Part shown: positions 34,126 through 42,465 of the stretch, piece after piece
Layout of the letters: every line of letters starts with the position of its first letter
Numbering within the stretch: position 1 is the stretch's first letter
From: Nocardioides halotolerans DSM 19273
GTDB taxonomy: Bacteria; Actinomycetota; Actinomycetes; Propionibacteriales; Nocardioidaceae
Direction of reading: 5' to 3'
NCBI RefSeq assembly: GCF_000422805.1
Contig: NZ_AUGT01000012.1
Span: 186,001 to 250,000 of the forward strand
Length of the DNA: 64,000 nt
Notes under the pieces: generated by a model
Seen by the model: the letters and a program-made list of their open reading frames with translations, nothing else
Database searches by the model: none
Told to the model about the DNA's origin: nothing
Translations under genes and position numbers: made by a program

Positions 34126-34494
34126 ATGAGGTTCACCCGTACGTTCGCAGCCGCCGCCGTCACGACAGCACTCGTGGTGGGAGGCGCACCGGTTGCCCAC
34201 GCCGACAAGCCCGGCGCGGAGCCCTGCGCCAAGGAGCAGGCGCAGGTGACCCGCGCCGAGCAGGCGCTGGCCCACGTCACGGCCGTCTTCGAGCACCAGA
34301 AGACCAAGGTCGAGCGGCTGCAGGAGGCGCTGGCCGCGGCCACCACCCCCGAGGAGCAGGCCCGCCTCCAGGCCAGGCTCGACAAGGCGCTCGCGAAGAA
34401 GCAGCACGAGAAGAAGGCGAAGAAGGCGCAGCTCCAGCGCCTCGCCAAGGCCCAGGCCCGCCTGGCCGACTGCCAGGCGGCGCCGGCCGCCTGA
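34126..34494 (+). CDS. Small secreted coiled-coil protein
   Basis: This 122-aa protein has a signal peptide (MRFTRTFAAAAVTTALVVGG, AHADK cleavage) and a Lys/Ala/Gln-rich helical body with heptad spacing (LQARLDKALAKKQHEKKAKK). The cysteines CAKEQ and DCQA stand at both ends and may pair. An ACCAAGGAGCTCGC ribosome-binding stretch precedes ATG 34126. Similar Lys-rich tails occur in the subtilase-like protein at 39928. Function is unknown. Confidence 0.72.
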   Translation: MRFTRTFAAAAVTTALVVGGAPVAHADKPGAEPCAKEQAQVTRAEQALAHVTAVFEHQKTKVERLQEALAAATTPEEQARLQARLDKALAKKQHEKKAKKAQLQRLAKAQARLADCQAAPAA

Positions 34495-34501
34495 CCACGA
34501 C

Positions 34502-34533
34502 CGGGCGCCCTCCACTGCCCCGGGGGGCGCCCG
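34502..34533 (+). terminator. Terminator after the coiled-coil protein gene
   Basis: CGGGCGCCC (34502-34510) pairs with GGGCGCCCG (34525-34533) around a 14-nt loop, 7 nt after the stop. Confidence 0.6.
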
Positions 34534-34562
34534 CGTCGTCGTTCCCTGGACGCAACCGACAG

Positions 34563-34589
34563 GTTGCATCTGTCCGTCGGATATGCAAC
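34563..34589. promoter_or_regulatory. Inverted repeat, candidate ArsR-type operator
   Basis: GTTGCAT (34563-34569) is inverted as ATGCAAC (34583-34589) with 13 nt between. It lies 33 nt before the SRPBCC gene whose partner gene encodes an ArsR-like regulator; autoregulation is likely. Confidence 0.45.
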
Positions 34590-34622
34590 TCTGGCATTGC
34601 ACATCGACCAGAGGAGCGGAGC

Positions 34623-35111
34623 ATGACCCAGACCGACGGGCAGACCGACGGGCAGACCGACGGGCAGCTCGACGCGGAGCTCGACCGCATCGAGCGGAGC
34701 ATCGACATCGACGCCAGCGCCGAGAAGGTCTGGTCGCTGATCACCCGGCCCGGCTGGTGGATCAACGACGGTGACATCGAGCCCGACACCGAGACGCGCC
34801 GGGAGGGCGACTACGACGTCGTCGTGCACCCCAAGCACGGCACGTTCAGGTTCGCGACGCTCGAGCGCGACGAGCCCCGCCACCTCACCTACCACTGGGT
34901 CGACAACGTCGCGCCCGAGGCCGGTACGACGGTGGCGTTCTGGATCGAGGACCGCCCGGGCGGGGTGACGCTGCGCGTCGTCGAGAGCGGCTTCAGCACG
35001 CTGAAGAAGGACCGCGCCGCGATCGACAACCAGATCAAGGAGAACACCCACGGCTGGCAGGTCGAGCTCGAGGCGGCGAGGCGCTTCGTGCAGGGAGACG
35101 GGGGAGCCTGA
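34623..35111 (+). CDS. SRPBCC / AHSA1-like domain protein
   Basis: This 162-aa protein has the START-like fold pattern: IERSIDIDASAEKVWSLITR, then PGWWINDGDIEPD and LERDEPRHLTYHWVDNV. Just after the start are three tandem 12-bp units (CAGACCGACGGG at 34629-34664) encoding QTDG repeats. Such proteins are commonly paired with ArsR-type regulators, as here: the next gene begins 1 nt after this stop. The ligand is unknown. Confidence 0.85.
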   Translation: MTQTDGQTDGQTDGQLDAELDRIERSIDIDASAEKVWSLITRPGWWINDGDIEPDTETRREGDYDVVVHPKHGTFRFATLERDEPRHLTYHWVDNVAPEAGTTVAFWIEDRPGGVTLRVVESGFSTLKKDRAAIDNQIKENTHGWQVELEAARRFVQGDGGA

Positions 35112-35112
35112 C

Positions 35113-35430
35113 GTGCCGGCCGCAACCCTGACCCCGGTGTTCGCCGCGCTCGGCGACGACACCCGCTGGGCGATCCTGGCCCGGCTGGGTGAGGCGCCGG
35201 CCTCCGCCTCGGCGCTGGCCCGTGAGTTCCCGATCAGCAGGCAGGCCATCGTCAAGCACCTCGACCTGTTGAGCTCGGCCGGCCTGGTCGAGTCCGAGCG
35301 GGTCGGGCGCGAGCTGGTCCATCGTGCGCTGGGCGGCCGCCTCAGCGACGTCGCGCGCGAGCTCGAGCGGATCGGCAGGCAGTGGGACAGCAGGCTGGCG
35401 CGGATCAAGCGCCTGGCCGAGGAGTTCTGA
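35113..35430 (+). CDS. ArsR-family winged-helix regulator
   Basis: This 105-aa protein shows FAALGDDTRWAILARLGEAP, SALAREFPISRQAIVKHLDL and LSSAGLVESERVGRELVHRA. This is the ArsR/SmtB fold without metal-binding cysteines, of the type paired with SRPBCC proteins. It starts at GTG 35113. It probably represses its own two-gene operon through the inverted repeat at 34563-34589. Confidence 0.9.
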   Translation: MPAATLTPVFAALGDDTRWAILARLGEAPASASALAREFPISRQAIVKHLDLLSSAGLVESERVGRELVHRALGGRLSDVARELERIGRQWDSRLARIKRLAEEF

Positions 35431-35447
35431 AGCCCCGGGCCGGGCCG

Positions 35448-35690
35448 CTAGACGCCGGGCTCGGCCAGGGCCTCGAGCAGCCGCAGCTCGTCGCGCAGCC
35501 GGTAGGGGACCGGTGCACCGTCGGCCCGGAGCGCGTGCTCGTAGGCGCGCAGTGCCTGCGCCAGGCGATCCTGGGCGGCGCCGAGGTCGAGGCGTACGAC
35601 GGGCATCCGCCGCCGCTGCCGGTGCAGCGCGCCGCGGGCGGCCACGACCTCGGTGAGCAGGTGCCGCAACGAGCCGGCCGTGGTCTCCAT
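35448..35690 (-). CDS. Small helical hypothetical protein
   Basis: This 80-aa protein (METTAGSLRHLLTEVVAARG ... DRLAQALRAYEHALRADG) is charged and mostly helical. ATG 35690 was chosen because upstream residues of the open frame are Arg/Gly-rich noise. No family was recognised. It is in the gap between the ArsR gene and the transporter and could be a real small gene. Confidence 0.5.
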   Translation of the reverse strand: METTAGSLRHLLTEVVAARGALHRQRRRMPVVRLDLGAAQDRLAQALRAYEHALRADGAPVPYRLRDELRLLEALAEPGV

Positions 35691-35785
35691 GCTCGACGCC
35701 CTTCTGCCCACGCGCGGGCCGGGTGGCCGACGGTGTCCGGGCACCTTACCCCAGCCCGACGGCGCCGGACCGGGCCGAACCCGCC

Positions 35786-36613
35786 TCAGCCGGCGGCCAC
35801 GAGCGCGACCGCGACGGCGCACAGCACGAGGCCGACGCCCTGCGTTCGTTGCACCCGCTCGCGGAGGACGAGGGCGGCGAGCATCACGGTGAACGCGGGG
35901 TAGAGCGAGACGACCACCGACGCCACGGTGAGGTTCCCGCCCCGGGTCGCGACCATGAACAGCCACGTGGCGAGGGCCGCCAGCGCGCCGCTCACCAGGC
36001 CCAGCGAGGCGCGGGGGTCACGGGGCAGCCACGCCTGCCGCAGCACGAGGGCCACCGCCACGATGACCACGCCGCCCGCGGCCTGGTTGAGCGCGAGCGG
36101 CAGCAGTCCGGCGTCCTCGGAGACCCGCGAGAGCGCCACGAAGAGCGTGCCGAACCCCAGGCCGGCTAGCACGCCGTCGACCACGCCCGCCGACCCGGCC
36201 GCGGCCGCGGACGACTCGCGGGCGACGAACCAGATCGCCGGGAACGCCAGCGCGATCCCGATCCAGACGACCGGCCCCGGTCGCTCGCCGATCAGGACCC
36301 CGGTCACCACGGGCAGCAGCGCGGCGCCCACCCCGGAGACCGGCGCCACCACGCCCATGCGCCCGGTGGACAGGCCGCGGTAGAGGAACGCCGTCCCGAA
36401 CCCGTTGCCGACGCCGGCCAGCAGCGCCCACGCCAGGTCCGCCCCGGACGGGCGCGCGTCGGAGGGGAGGGCGATCGCCAGCGTGGCGACCACCCCGCCG
36501 AGCTGGGCCGCCAGGGCCACCGTCCAGGCGCTCACCCGCTTCGACACCCAGCCGCCGTTGAAGTCCGACAGGCCGTACGACGCGGCGGCCAGCAGCGACA
36601 GCAGCACCGTCAT
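35786..36613 (-). CDS. DMT/EamA-family transporter
   Basis: This 275-aa protein has about ten membrane helices in two EamA-type halves (GVGNGFGTAFLYRGLSTGRM, GVVAPVSGVGAALLPVVTGV in the first; SLYPAFTVMLAALVLRERVQ in the second). It is likely a small-metabolite exporter in the cytoplasmic membrane. The start is ATG 36613, the last of three tandem ATGACGGTGCTG starts created by a 14-bp repeat. It is coupled to the DUF456 gene upstream on the same strand. Confidence 0.88.
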   Translation of the reverse strand: MTVLLSLLAAASYGLSDFNGGWVSKRVSAWTVALAAQLGGVVATLAIALPSDARPSGADLAWALLAGVGNGFGTAFLYRGLSTGRMGVVAPVSGVGAALLPVVTGVLIGERPGPVVWIGIALAFPAIWFVARESSAAAAGSAGVVDGVLAGLGFGTLFVALSRVSEDAGLLPLALNQAAGGVVIVAVALVLRQAWLPRDPRASLGLVSGALAALATWLFMVATRGGNLTVASVVVSLYPAFTVMLAALVLRERVQRTQGVGLVLCAVAVALVAAG

Positions 36614-36650
36614 GTCAGCACCGTCATGTCAGCACCGTCATGTCAGCACC
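36604..36650 (-). repeat. 14-bp tandem repeat at the DUF456/transporter junction
   Basis: On the minus strand ATGACGGTGCTGAC occurs at 36641-36628 and 36627-36614, and again as ATGACGGTGCTG from 36613. Each copy starts an ATG that overlaps the preceding TGA. The first two ATGs open 5-codon mini-ORFs (MTVLT), and the third is the transporter start. Confidence 0.85.
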
Positions 36651-37114
36651 ACCCCGGCCACCCAGACCGCCGTCGCGAGCACGCCGGCGACGAGCTCGAT
36701 GAGGATGCTGAGGCCGACGGCCCTCAGCGCGTGCTTGGTCGAGGGCCAGGCCGCCGCCGCGCCGAGCCGGTGGTGCTCCGCGAGGTAGACGCCGAGCACG
36801 AAGCCGATGAACAGGCCGATCACCGGGACGACGAAGAACCCGACGACCCCGAGCGCGGCGCCGATCCACTGGGTCGAGGCAGGGATGCCGGCGTCCTTGA
36901 GCCGCCGGTTGGGGACGAGGACCTTGATGATCCCGCCCGCGACCAGCACCGTTGCGGCGACCCCGAAGACCACCCAGGCGGTCGTGCCACCGACGTCCCA
37001 GGCCCAGACCAGCACCGCTGCCAGGACCAGCACCGAGCCGGGGAGGATCGGGACCAGGATCCCGACCAGGCCGACCGCGATGGCCAGCGCCACGAGCACC
37101 TCGACGCCGGACAC
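36638..37114 (-). CDS. DUF456-family membrane protein
   Basis: This 158-aa protein has about four membrane helices. The N-terminal VGLVGILVPILPGSVLVLAA carries the DUF456 PGxxL-type motif, and GLFIGFVLGVYLAE and KHALRAVGLSILIELVAG follow. The family is of unknown function and widespread. It precedes the EamA-type gene on the same strand and shares an ATGA-overlap chain with it. The terminator at 37137-37169 separates it from the gene upstream. Confidence 0.85.
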   Translation of the reverse strand: MSGVEVLVALAIAVGLVGILVPILPGSVLVLAAVLVWAWDVGGTTAWVVFGVAATVLVAGGIIKVLVPNRRLKDAGIPASTQWIGAALGVVGFFVVPVIGLFIGFVLGVYLAEHHRLGAAAAWPSTKHALRAVGLSILIELVAGVLATAVWVAGVVLT

Positions 37115-37136
37115 GGGACGACCCTTTCACACAGCA

Positions 37137-37169
37137 GAAGGCCCCGGATCCGTGGGATCCGGGGCCTTC
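37137..37169 (-). terminator. Strong terminator behind the DUF7455-like gene
   Basis: GAAGGCCCCGGATCC (37137-37151) pairs perfectly with 37155-37169 around a GTG loop. It is 20 nt past the minus-strand stop at 37190, before the DUF456 start. Confidence 0.8.
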
Positions 37170-37189
37170 GAAGTCGGTGTTCGGCGGAG

Positions 37190-37432
37190 TCAGCCCTGGC
37201 CGTCGGCCCCGGAGCCGGCGGTGGTGGGGTTGCGGTCGGTCAGCCTGTCGGTCTCGTCGACGACGGTGGCGGCGATCTGCTTGAGCTTGTCACCGTGCTC
37301 GCGGGCGTGGTGGGCGCAGAACAGGAGCTCACCGCCCGACTGGAGCTCCACACGGAGGTAGGCCTGGGCCCCGCACCGGTCGCAGCGGTCTGCTGCGGTG
37401 AGTCGCGAGCTTGGTGCGACTGCAGTGTTCAC
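37190..37432 (-). CDS. DUF7455-like small zinc-ribbon protein
   Basis: This 80-aa protein has LTAADRCDRCGAQAYLRVEL and GELLFCAHHAREHG, giving a C-x2-C ... C-x-HH zinc-ribbon pattern. It matches the widespread actinobacterial DUF7455 group often found near the principal sigma and ParE genes. It is divergent from parE with 327 nt between them. Function is unknown. Confidence 0.8.
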   Translation of the reverse strand: MNTAVAPSSRLTAADRCDRCGAQAYLRVELQSGGELLFCAHHAREHGDKLKQIAATVVDETDRLTDRNPTTAGSGADGQG

Positions 37433-37759
37433 GACGGCCTCATTTCTTCATCTGGTGTCGTGGGTGCAACGTAGACGGGGTCCCCAAAGATTCCCCGGCG
37501 GTGCCTCCCCTGACATCCCAATCCAACCACGGACGGTGTTCCCACCCACGCGGCGTCCCACTCCTGGACCAGTGTGTGGCCTCGGTGACACTCGTGTGGT
37601 GTGAACGGTGAAGCCGGTGCATCTGTGACGGCTTTCCAACGGTGGTGCGGTGTTGCGGGTGGTGCGTCCCTCATCACGCTAGACCCGAGCAGATGGCAGG
37701 CGTGCCTCCGTGGAGCCTCGGCGTGTCGTGGGTAGATTCGTCACCGACAGGTACCCCGG
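37433..37759. other. 327-nt divergent intergenic region before parE
   Basis: No gene, repeat or strong hairpin was seen here. A weak TAGATT -10-like box is at 37733-37738, 22 nt before the parE ATG, without a convincing -35. Confidence 0.4.
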
Positions 37760-39853
37760 ATGGGGCGCCGACACCGCACGACCGAGGAGCACCCGATCGA
37801 CACTGCCTACAACGCCGCGCACCTCCTGGTTCTCGAGGGCCTGGAGGCCGTCCGCAAGCGGCCCGGCATGTACATCGGCTCCACCGACACCCGCGGCCTC
37901 ATGCACTGCCTCTGGGAGATCATCGACAACGGCGTCGACGAGGCGCTCGCCGGCGCCGCCCGCCACGTCGAGGTGACCCTCCATCCCGACGACTCCGTCG
38001 AGGTCCACGACGACGGCCGCGGCATCCCCACCGACAAGGAACCCCGCACCGGCCTGCCCGGCGTCGAGGTGGTCGCCACCAAGCTCCACGCGGGCGGCAA
38101 GTTCGGCGGCGGCTCCTACGTCGCCACGGGCGGTCTCCACGGCGTCGGCCTGTCGGTCGTCAACGCGCTCTCGGCCCGGATGGACATCGACGTCGAGCGC
38201 CCGCCGTCGCAGCAGGGCCTCTCGTTCAAGCACGGCGTCCCCGGCATCTTCGACGGCGAGGGCCCCCGCGCGGCGTTCAGCCCGAAGTCGGGGCTGACCC
38301 GCAAGGGCGGTCGCGTCGCCAAGAACCGCTCCGGCACCCGCATCCGCTTCTGGCCCGACCGGCAGATCTTCACCAAGGACGCCACCTTCGAGTTCGACGG
38401 GCTGCTCGGGCGCGCCCAGCAGACGGCGTTCATCGTGCCGGGCCTCGAGCTCGTCATCCGCGACCTGCGCGGGCCGGACATGCGCGAGGAGAAGTTCCGC
38501 CACGAGGGCGGCATCGCGGAGTTCGCCGACTTCCTCGCCCACGACGAGCCCGTCACCGACATCCTGCGGCTGCAGGGCAAGGACACCTTCACCGAGACCG
38601 TCCCGGTGCTCGACGAGAAGGGCCACATGACGCCGCAGGAGGTCGAGCGCGAGCTCGACGTCGACATCGCGGTGCGCTGGGGCACCGGCTACGACGCCGA
38701 GCTGCGGTCCTTCGTCAACGTCATCGCCACGCCCAAGGGCGGCACCCACGTCAACGGCTTCGAGCGCGGCGTGACCGACACGTTCAACGACGCGATGCGC
38801 GGCGCGCGCGTGCTGAAGGCCAACGACGACAAGGTGATCAAGGACGACGTCCTCGAGGGCCTGACCGCCGTCGTGACCGTCCGGCTGGCCGAGCCCCAGT
38901 TCGAGGGCCAGACCAAGGAGATCCTCGGCACCCCCCAGGTGCAGGCCGCGGTCAAGAAGGTCGTCTCGCGCGAGCTCAAGAAGTTCCTCACCTCGACCAA
39001 GCGCGCCGAGAAGGCGCAGGCCAAGCTGGTCATGGAGAAGGTCGCCGGCGCGGCCAAGACCCGCGTCGCGGCCCGCCAGCACCGCGAGACCCAGCGGCGC
39101 AAGAACGCCCTCGAGTCCTCGGCGCTGCCGGCCAAGCTCGCCGACTGCCGCGCGACCGACGAGCGCAGCGAGCTGTTCATCGTCGAGGGTGACTCGGCGC
39201 TCGGCACCGCCAAGCTGGCGCGCAACTCCGAGTTCCAGGCGCTGCTGCCGATCCGCGGCAAGATCCTCAACGTCCAGAAGGCGTCGGTCGGCGACATGCT
39301 CAAGAACGCCGAGTGCGGCTCGATCATCCAGGTGGTCGGCGCGGGCTCGGGTCGCACCTTCGACCTCGAGTCGGCTCGCTACCAGAAGATCATCTTCATG
39401 GCCGACGCCGACTCCGACGGCGCGCACATCCGCTGCCTGCTGGCCACGCTGTTCTTCAAGTACATGCCCGAGCTCGTCCAGGAGGGCCGGGTCTTCACCG
39501 CCGTGCCGCCGCTGCACCGCATCGAGATCTCCAACTCCAAGAAGGGGATGGACAAGTACGTCTACACCTACTCCGACGACGAGCTGCAACGGAAGCTCGC
39601 CGAGCTGTCCAAGAAGGGCGTCTCGTGGAAGGAGCCGGTGCAGCGCTACAAGGGCCTCGGCGAGATGGACGCCGACCAGCTGGCCGAGACGACCATGGAC
39701 CCCCGCCGCCGCACCCTGCGCCGTCTCACCGTCGACGACGCGGAGGCCTCGGCCCAGGTCTTCGAGCTGCTGATGGGCTCCGACGTCGCCCCGCGCAAGG
39801 AGTTCCTCGTGCAGGGCGCCTACGAGATCGACGCGGCGACGCTCGACGCCTGA
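37760..39853 (+). CDS. parE: DNA topoisomerase IV subunit B (type IIA, GyrB/ParE)
   Basis: This 697-aa protein has the ATPase domain with EIIDNGVDEAL, VHDDGRGIPTD and ATGGLHGVGLSVVNAL. The TOPRIM domain has LFIVEGDSALGTAK and FMADADSDGAHIRCL. The order RPGMYIGST near the start is normal. The gene lies some 4.8 kb from the principal sigma gene and pairs with the ParC-like gene at 46480-48966. I call it ParE rather than GyrB because that ParC-like partner is on the same segment and no replication genes are near. Confidence 0.92.
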   Translation: MGRRHRTTEEHPIDTAYNAAHLLVLEGLEAVRKRPGMYIGSTDTRGLMHCLWEIIDNGVDEALAGAARHVEVTLHPDDSVEVHDDGRGIPTDKEPRTGLPGVEVVATKLHAGGKFGGGSYVATGGLHGVGLSVVNALSARMDIDVERPPSQQGLSFKHGVPGIFDGEGPRAAFSPKSGLTRKGGRVAKNRSGTRIRFWPDRQIFTKDATFEFDGLLGRAQQTAFIVPGLELVIRDLRGPDMREEKFRHEGGIAEFADFLAHDEPVTDILRLQGKDTFTETVPVLDEKGHMTPQEVERELDVDIAVRWGTGYDAELRSFVNVIATPKGGTHVNGFERGVTDTFNDAMRGARVLKANDDKVIKDDVLEGLTAVVTVRLAEPQFEGQTKEILGTPQVQAAVKKVVSRELKKFLTSTKRAEKAQAKLVMEKVAGAAKTRVAARQHRETQRRKNALESSALPAKLADCRATDERSELFIVEGDSALGTAKLARNSEFQALLPIRGKILNVQKASVGDMLKNAECGSIIQVVGAGSGRTFDLESARYQKIIFMADADSDGAHIRCLLATLFFKYMPELVQEGRVFTAVPPLHRIEISNSKKGMDKYVYTYSDDELQRKLAELSKKGVSWKEPVQRYKGLGEMDADQLAETTMDPRRRTLRRLTVDDAEASAQVFELLMGSDVAPRKEFLVQGAYEIDAATLDA

Positions 39854-39927
39854 CCGCCTCGCGGCTCGCTCGAATATCCCCCGTGTGGGTCATCGCGGTC
39901 AGGACGGTCCGGACGTAGGTTCATCGC

Positions 39928-42435
39928 GTGAATCGTCGCCTCGTCGTTCCGATCGCCCTCGTCACCACCGCACTCCTCGCGTTCGGGCTCCAGCCGGCGA
40001 GCGCCGCCGGGCCGTCCCAGCCCGGACGTCCCGTGGTCGCCAAGCTCGACGGCTCGCTGCAGATCCTCGCCGATGCCGCCGCCGCGGGGCGGCCGGTCAC
40101 CCAGCACACCGCCGGTGACCTCGGCAACGGCGTACGCCAGCTCACCGGAGCGCGCGTCGACGACGGCGACGTGCTCGTCAACGTCTACGTCGACGGCTCG
40201 CTGGGCGCGGCCGACGCGGCGCTGCGCGACCTCGGCATGCGGGTCACGGCCACCAACGACAGGGCACCTCAGCGCATCGTCGCCGGCTGGCTGCCCGCCA
40301 CGAGGCTGTACGACGCCACCGCGCTCAGCGCCACCAAGGCGATCACCGTCGTGCGCGCCGGGAAGGACTCCGCCGACGGCTCCGACACCGGCGGCGACAC
40401 CGGCAGCGTGACCTCGCAGGGCGACGCCGCCCACCACGGCCCGCAGGCGCGGGCCCTCGGGACCACGGGTGCGGGCGTCAAGGTCGGCATCATCTCCGAC
40501 ACGATCAACAAGGTCGGCACGGGCGTGGCCGGCAGCCAGGCGACGGGCAACCTGCCGGCCAACGTGACGGTGCTGCTCGACGACCCCGGCCCGGGGACGA
40601 TCGACGAGGGCCGGGCGATGGCCGAGATCATCTACGACGAGGCGCCGGGCGTCACCGACATGTACTTCTCGAGCGGGACGGTCAGCGCGTCGGGCAAGGC
40701 GACCAGCATCAACAACCTGGTCGCCGCCGGCGTCAAGATCATCGCCGACGACATCTTCTACCTCGACGAGCCGATGTTCCAGGACGGCCAGGTGGCACAG
40801 GCCGTCGACGCGGCCAAGGCGGCGGGCGTCAGCTACTTCGCCTCGGCCGGCAACCGGGCGAAGCAGAGCTGGGAAGGCACCATGGGCGCCGGCGCCGACA
40901 ACGACTTCGACCCCAGCGCCGCGATCGACACGGTGCAGACCCTCGGCACGTTCGTCGGCTCCTCGCCCTACGTCTCGCTGCAGTGGGCCGAGCCGTGGGG
41001 AGCCGCCACCACCAACCTCTCGCTCGACTGGTACGTCGACGGCAGCCTCGTCGCGTCCGGTGACGACAACAACATCGTCACCGGCCTCCCCAACGAGGTC
41101 GAGCAGATCTCGCTGCCCGGCGGCTCGCACACGGTCGGGATCGGCATCCACCGCGTGGCCGGGTCCGGCACCCCCAAGCTCAAGTGGATCGCCGGAGGGG
41201 CGACGGTGAGCAACATCGAGCACGGGACCAGCTCCAACGCCATCAACCCCGACGCCGCCTCCGCGGCCGGTTCGCTGGCCGTGGCGGCGAGCAACTGGAG
41301 CACGCCCACCACGCCGGAGTCGTTCAGCTCCCGCGGCCCGAGCATCACGCGCTACTTCGACAAGCTCGGGGTGCCCCTCGGCGTCCCCGTCGTCCGGCCC
41401 AAGCCCGCCCTGGCGGCGGCAGACGGGGTGTCGACGACGGTGCCCGCCCTGCTGACGTTCTTCGGCACCAGCGCCGCGACGCCGAGCGCGGCCGGCATCG
41501 CCACCCTGATCCGGTCGGGCGCGCCGGCCCTGACCGTCGACGAGGTCGCGACGATCATGACCACCCCTGCCAACGCCCGGGCGTGCGAGACCGCTGCCCC
41601 CGCGACGGACTGCGGGTCGGGCTTCATCATGGCCGACCGGGCCGTCGCGGACGCGCTGAACATCCCGCAGACCGCCGCGCCCACCGTGACCGGCGCCAAC
41701 CCGTCCGGTCCGGCGACTTCGACCACGCCGGCGATCACCGGCACGGCCGAGGCCGGGTCGACGGTGACGCTCTACGGCAACAGCGCCTGCACCGGCACCC
41801 CGCTCGGCAGCGGCACGGCGGCGGCCTTCCAGAGCACCGGCGTCACCGCCACCGTGCCGGCGAACACGACGACGACGATCTTCGCCGCCGCGACGAAGCC
41901 CGGTCAGCTCGACTCCGACTGCTCGACCAGCTCGGTGTCCTACGTCAACGACAGCATCGCGCCCGACACGACGATCACCACGGCGTTCCCGGGCGGGGTC
42001 GCCAAGGCCTTGACCGTCCCGATCGGGTTCACGGCCTCCGAGGCGGGCTCGGCGTTCGCCTGCTCCCTCGACGCCGCGCCGTTCTCGGCGTGCACCAGCC
42101 CGGCGTCGCTGAGCGTCACTGCCGGGCAGCACACCTTCCAGGTGCGGGCGACCGACGTCGTCGGCAACGCCGACGCCAGCCCGGCCTCGGTGACCTTCAC
42201 CGCCTACGACTGCTCGACGCTGACGGCCGCGGCCAACGCCGCGGCCGCGGCGCTGACGAAGGCCCAGACCAAGGTGGCCAAGGCGAAGAAGGCGCTCAAG
42301 ACCGCCAAGAAGTCGGGCAAGGCGAGCAAGATCAAGAAGGCGAAGAAGAAGCTGAAGACGGCCAAGGCGGCCCTGAAGTCGGCGCAGGCCGCGAGCGCGG
42401 CCGCCTCGCAGGCGTCGGCACCCTGCCGGGCTTAG
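39928..42435 (+). CDS. Secreted subtilase-like (S8-type) protein with Glu in place of the His
   Basis: This 835-aa protein has a signal peptide (MNRRLVVPIALVTTALLAFG) and a subtilisin-type domain: D191 in VKVGIISDTIN, N309 in YFASAGNRA, S515 in FFGTSAATPSAAG. Where the catalytic His (HGTHVA) is expected it has DEGRAMAEIIYDEAPG, with E227. An extracellular Ig-like region follows (about 560-760), then a Lys/Ala-rich tail (about 775-820) ending in SAPCRA. It starts at GTG 39928. A protease role is inferred from the Asp/Ser and oxyanion Asn; the His replacement makes a sedolisin-like or inactive enzyme possible. Confidence 0.78.
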   Translation: MNRRLVVPIALVTTALLAFGLQPASAAGPSQPGRPVVAKLDGSLQILADAAAAGRPVTQHTAGDLGNGVRQLTGARVDDGDVLVNVYVDGSLGAADAALRDLGMRVTATNDRAPQRIVAGWLPATRLYDATALSATKAITVVRAGKDSADGSDTGGDTGSVTSQGDAAHHGPQARALGTTGAGVKVGIISDTINKVGTGVAGSQATGNLPANVTVLLDDPGPGTIDEGRAMAEIIYDEAPGVTDMYFSSGTVSASGKATSINNLVAAGVKIIADDIFYLDEPMFQDGQVAQAVDAAKAAGVSYFASAGNRAKQSWEGTMGAGADNDFDPSAAIDTVQTLGTFVGSSPYVSLQWAEPWGAATTNLSLDWYVDGSLVASGDDNNIVTGLPNEVEQISLPGGSHTVGIGIHRVAGSGTPKLKWIAGGATVSNIEHGTSSNAINPDAASAAGSLAVAASNWSTPTTPESFSSRGPSITRYFDKLGVPLGVPVVRPKPALAAADGVSTTVPALLTFFGTSAATPSAAGIATLIRSGAPALTVDEVATIMTTPANARACETAAPATDCGSGFIMADRAVADALNIPQTAAPTVTGANPSGPATSTTPAITGTAEAGSTVTLYGNSACTGTPLGSGTAAAFQSTGVTATVPANTTTTIFAAATKPGQLDSDCSTSSVSYVNDSIAPDTTITTAFPGGVAKALTVPIGFTASEAGSAFACSLDAAPFSACTSPASLSVTAGQHTFQVRATDVVGNADASPASVTFTAYDCSTLTAAANAAAAALTKAQTKVAKAKKALKTAKKSGKASKIKKAKKKLKTAKAALKSAQAASAAASQASAPCRA

Positions 42436-42465
42436 TCCGGTCCTGGCCGTCCGGAGGCCGCGCAC

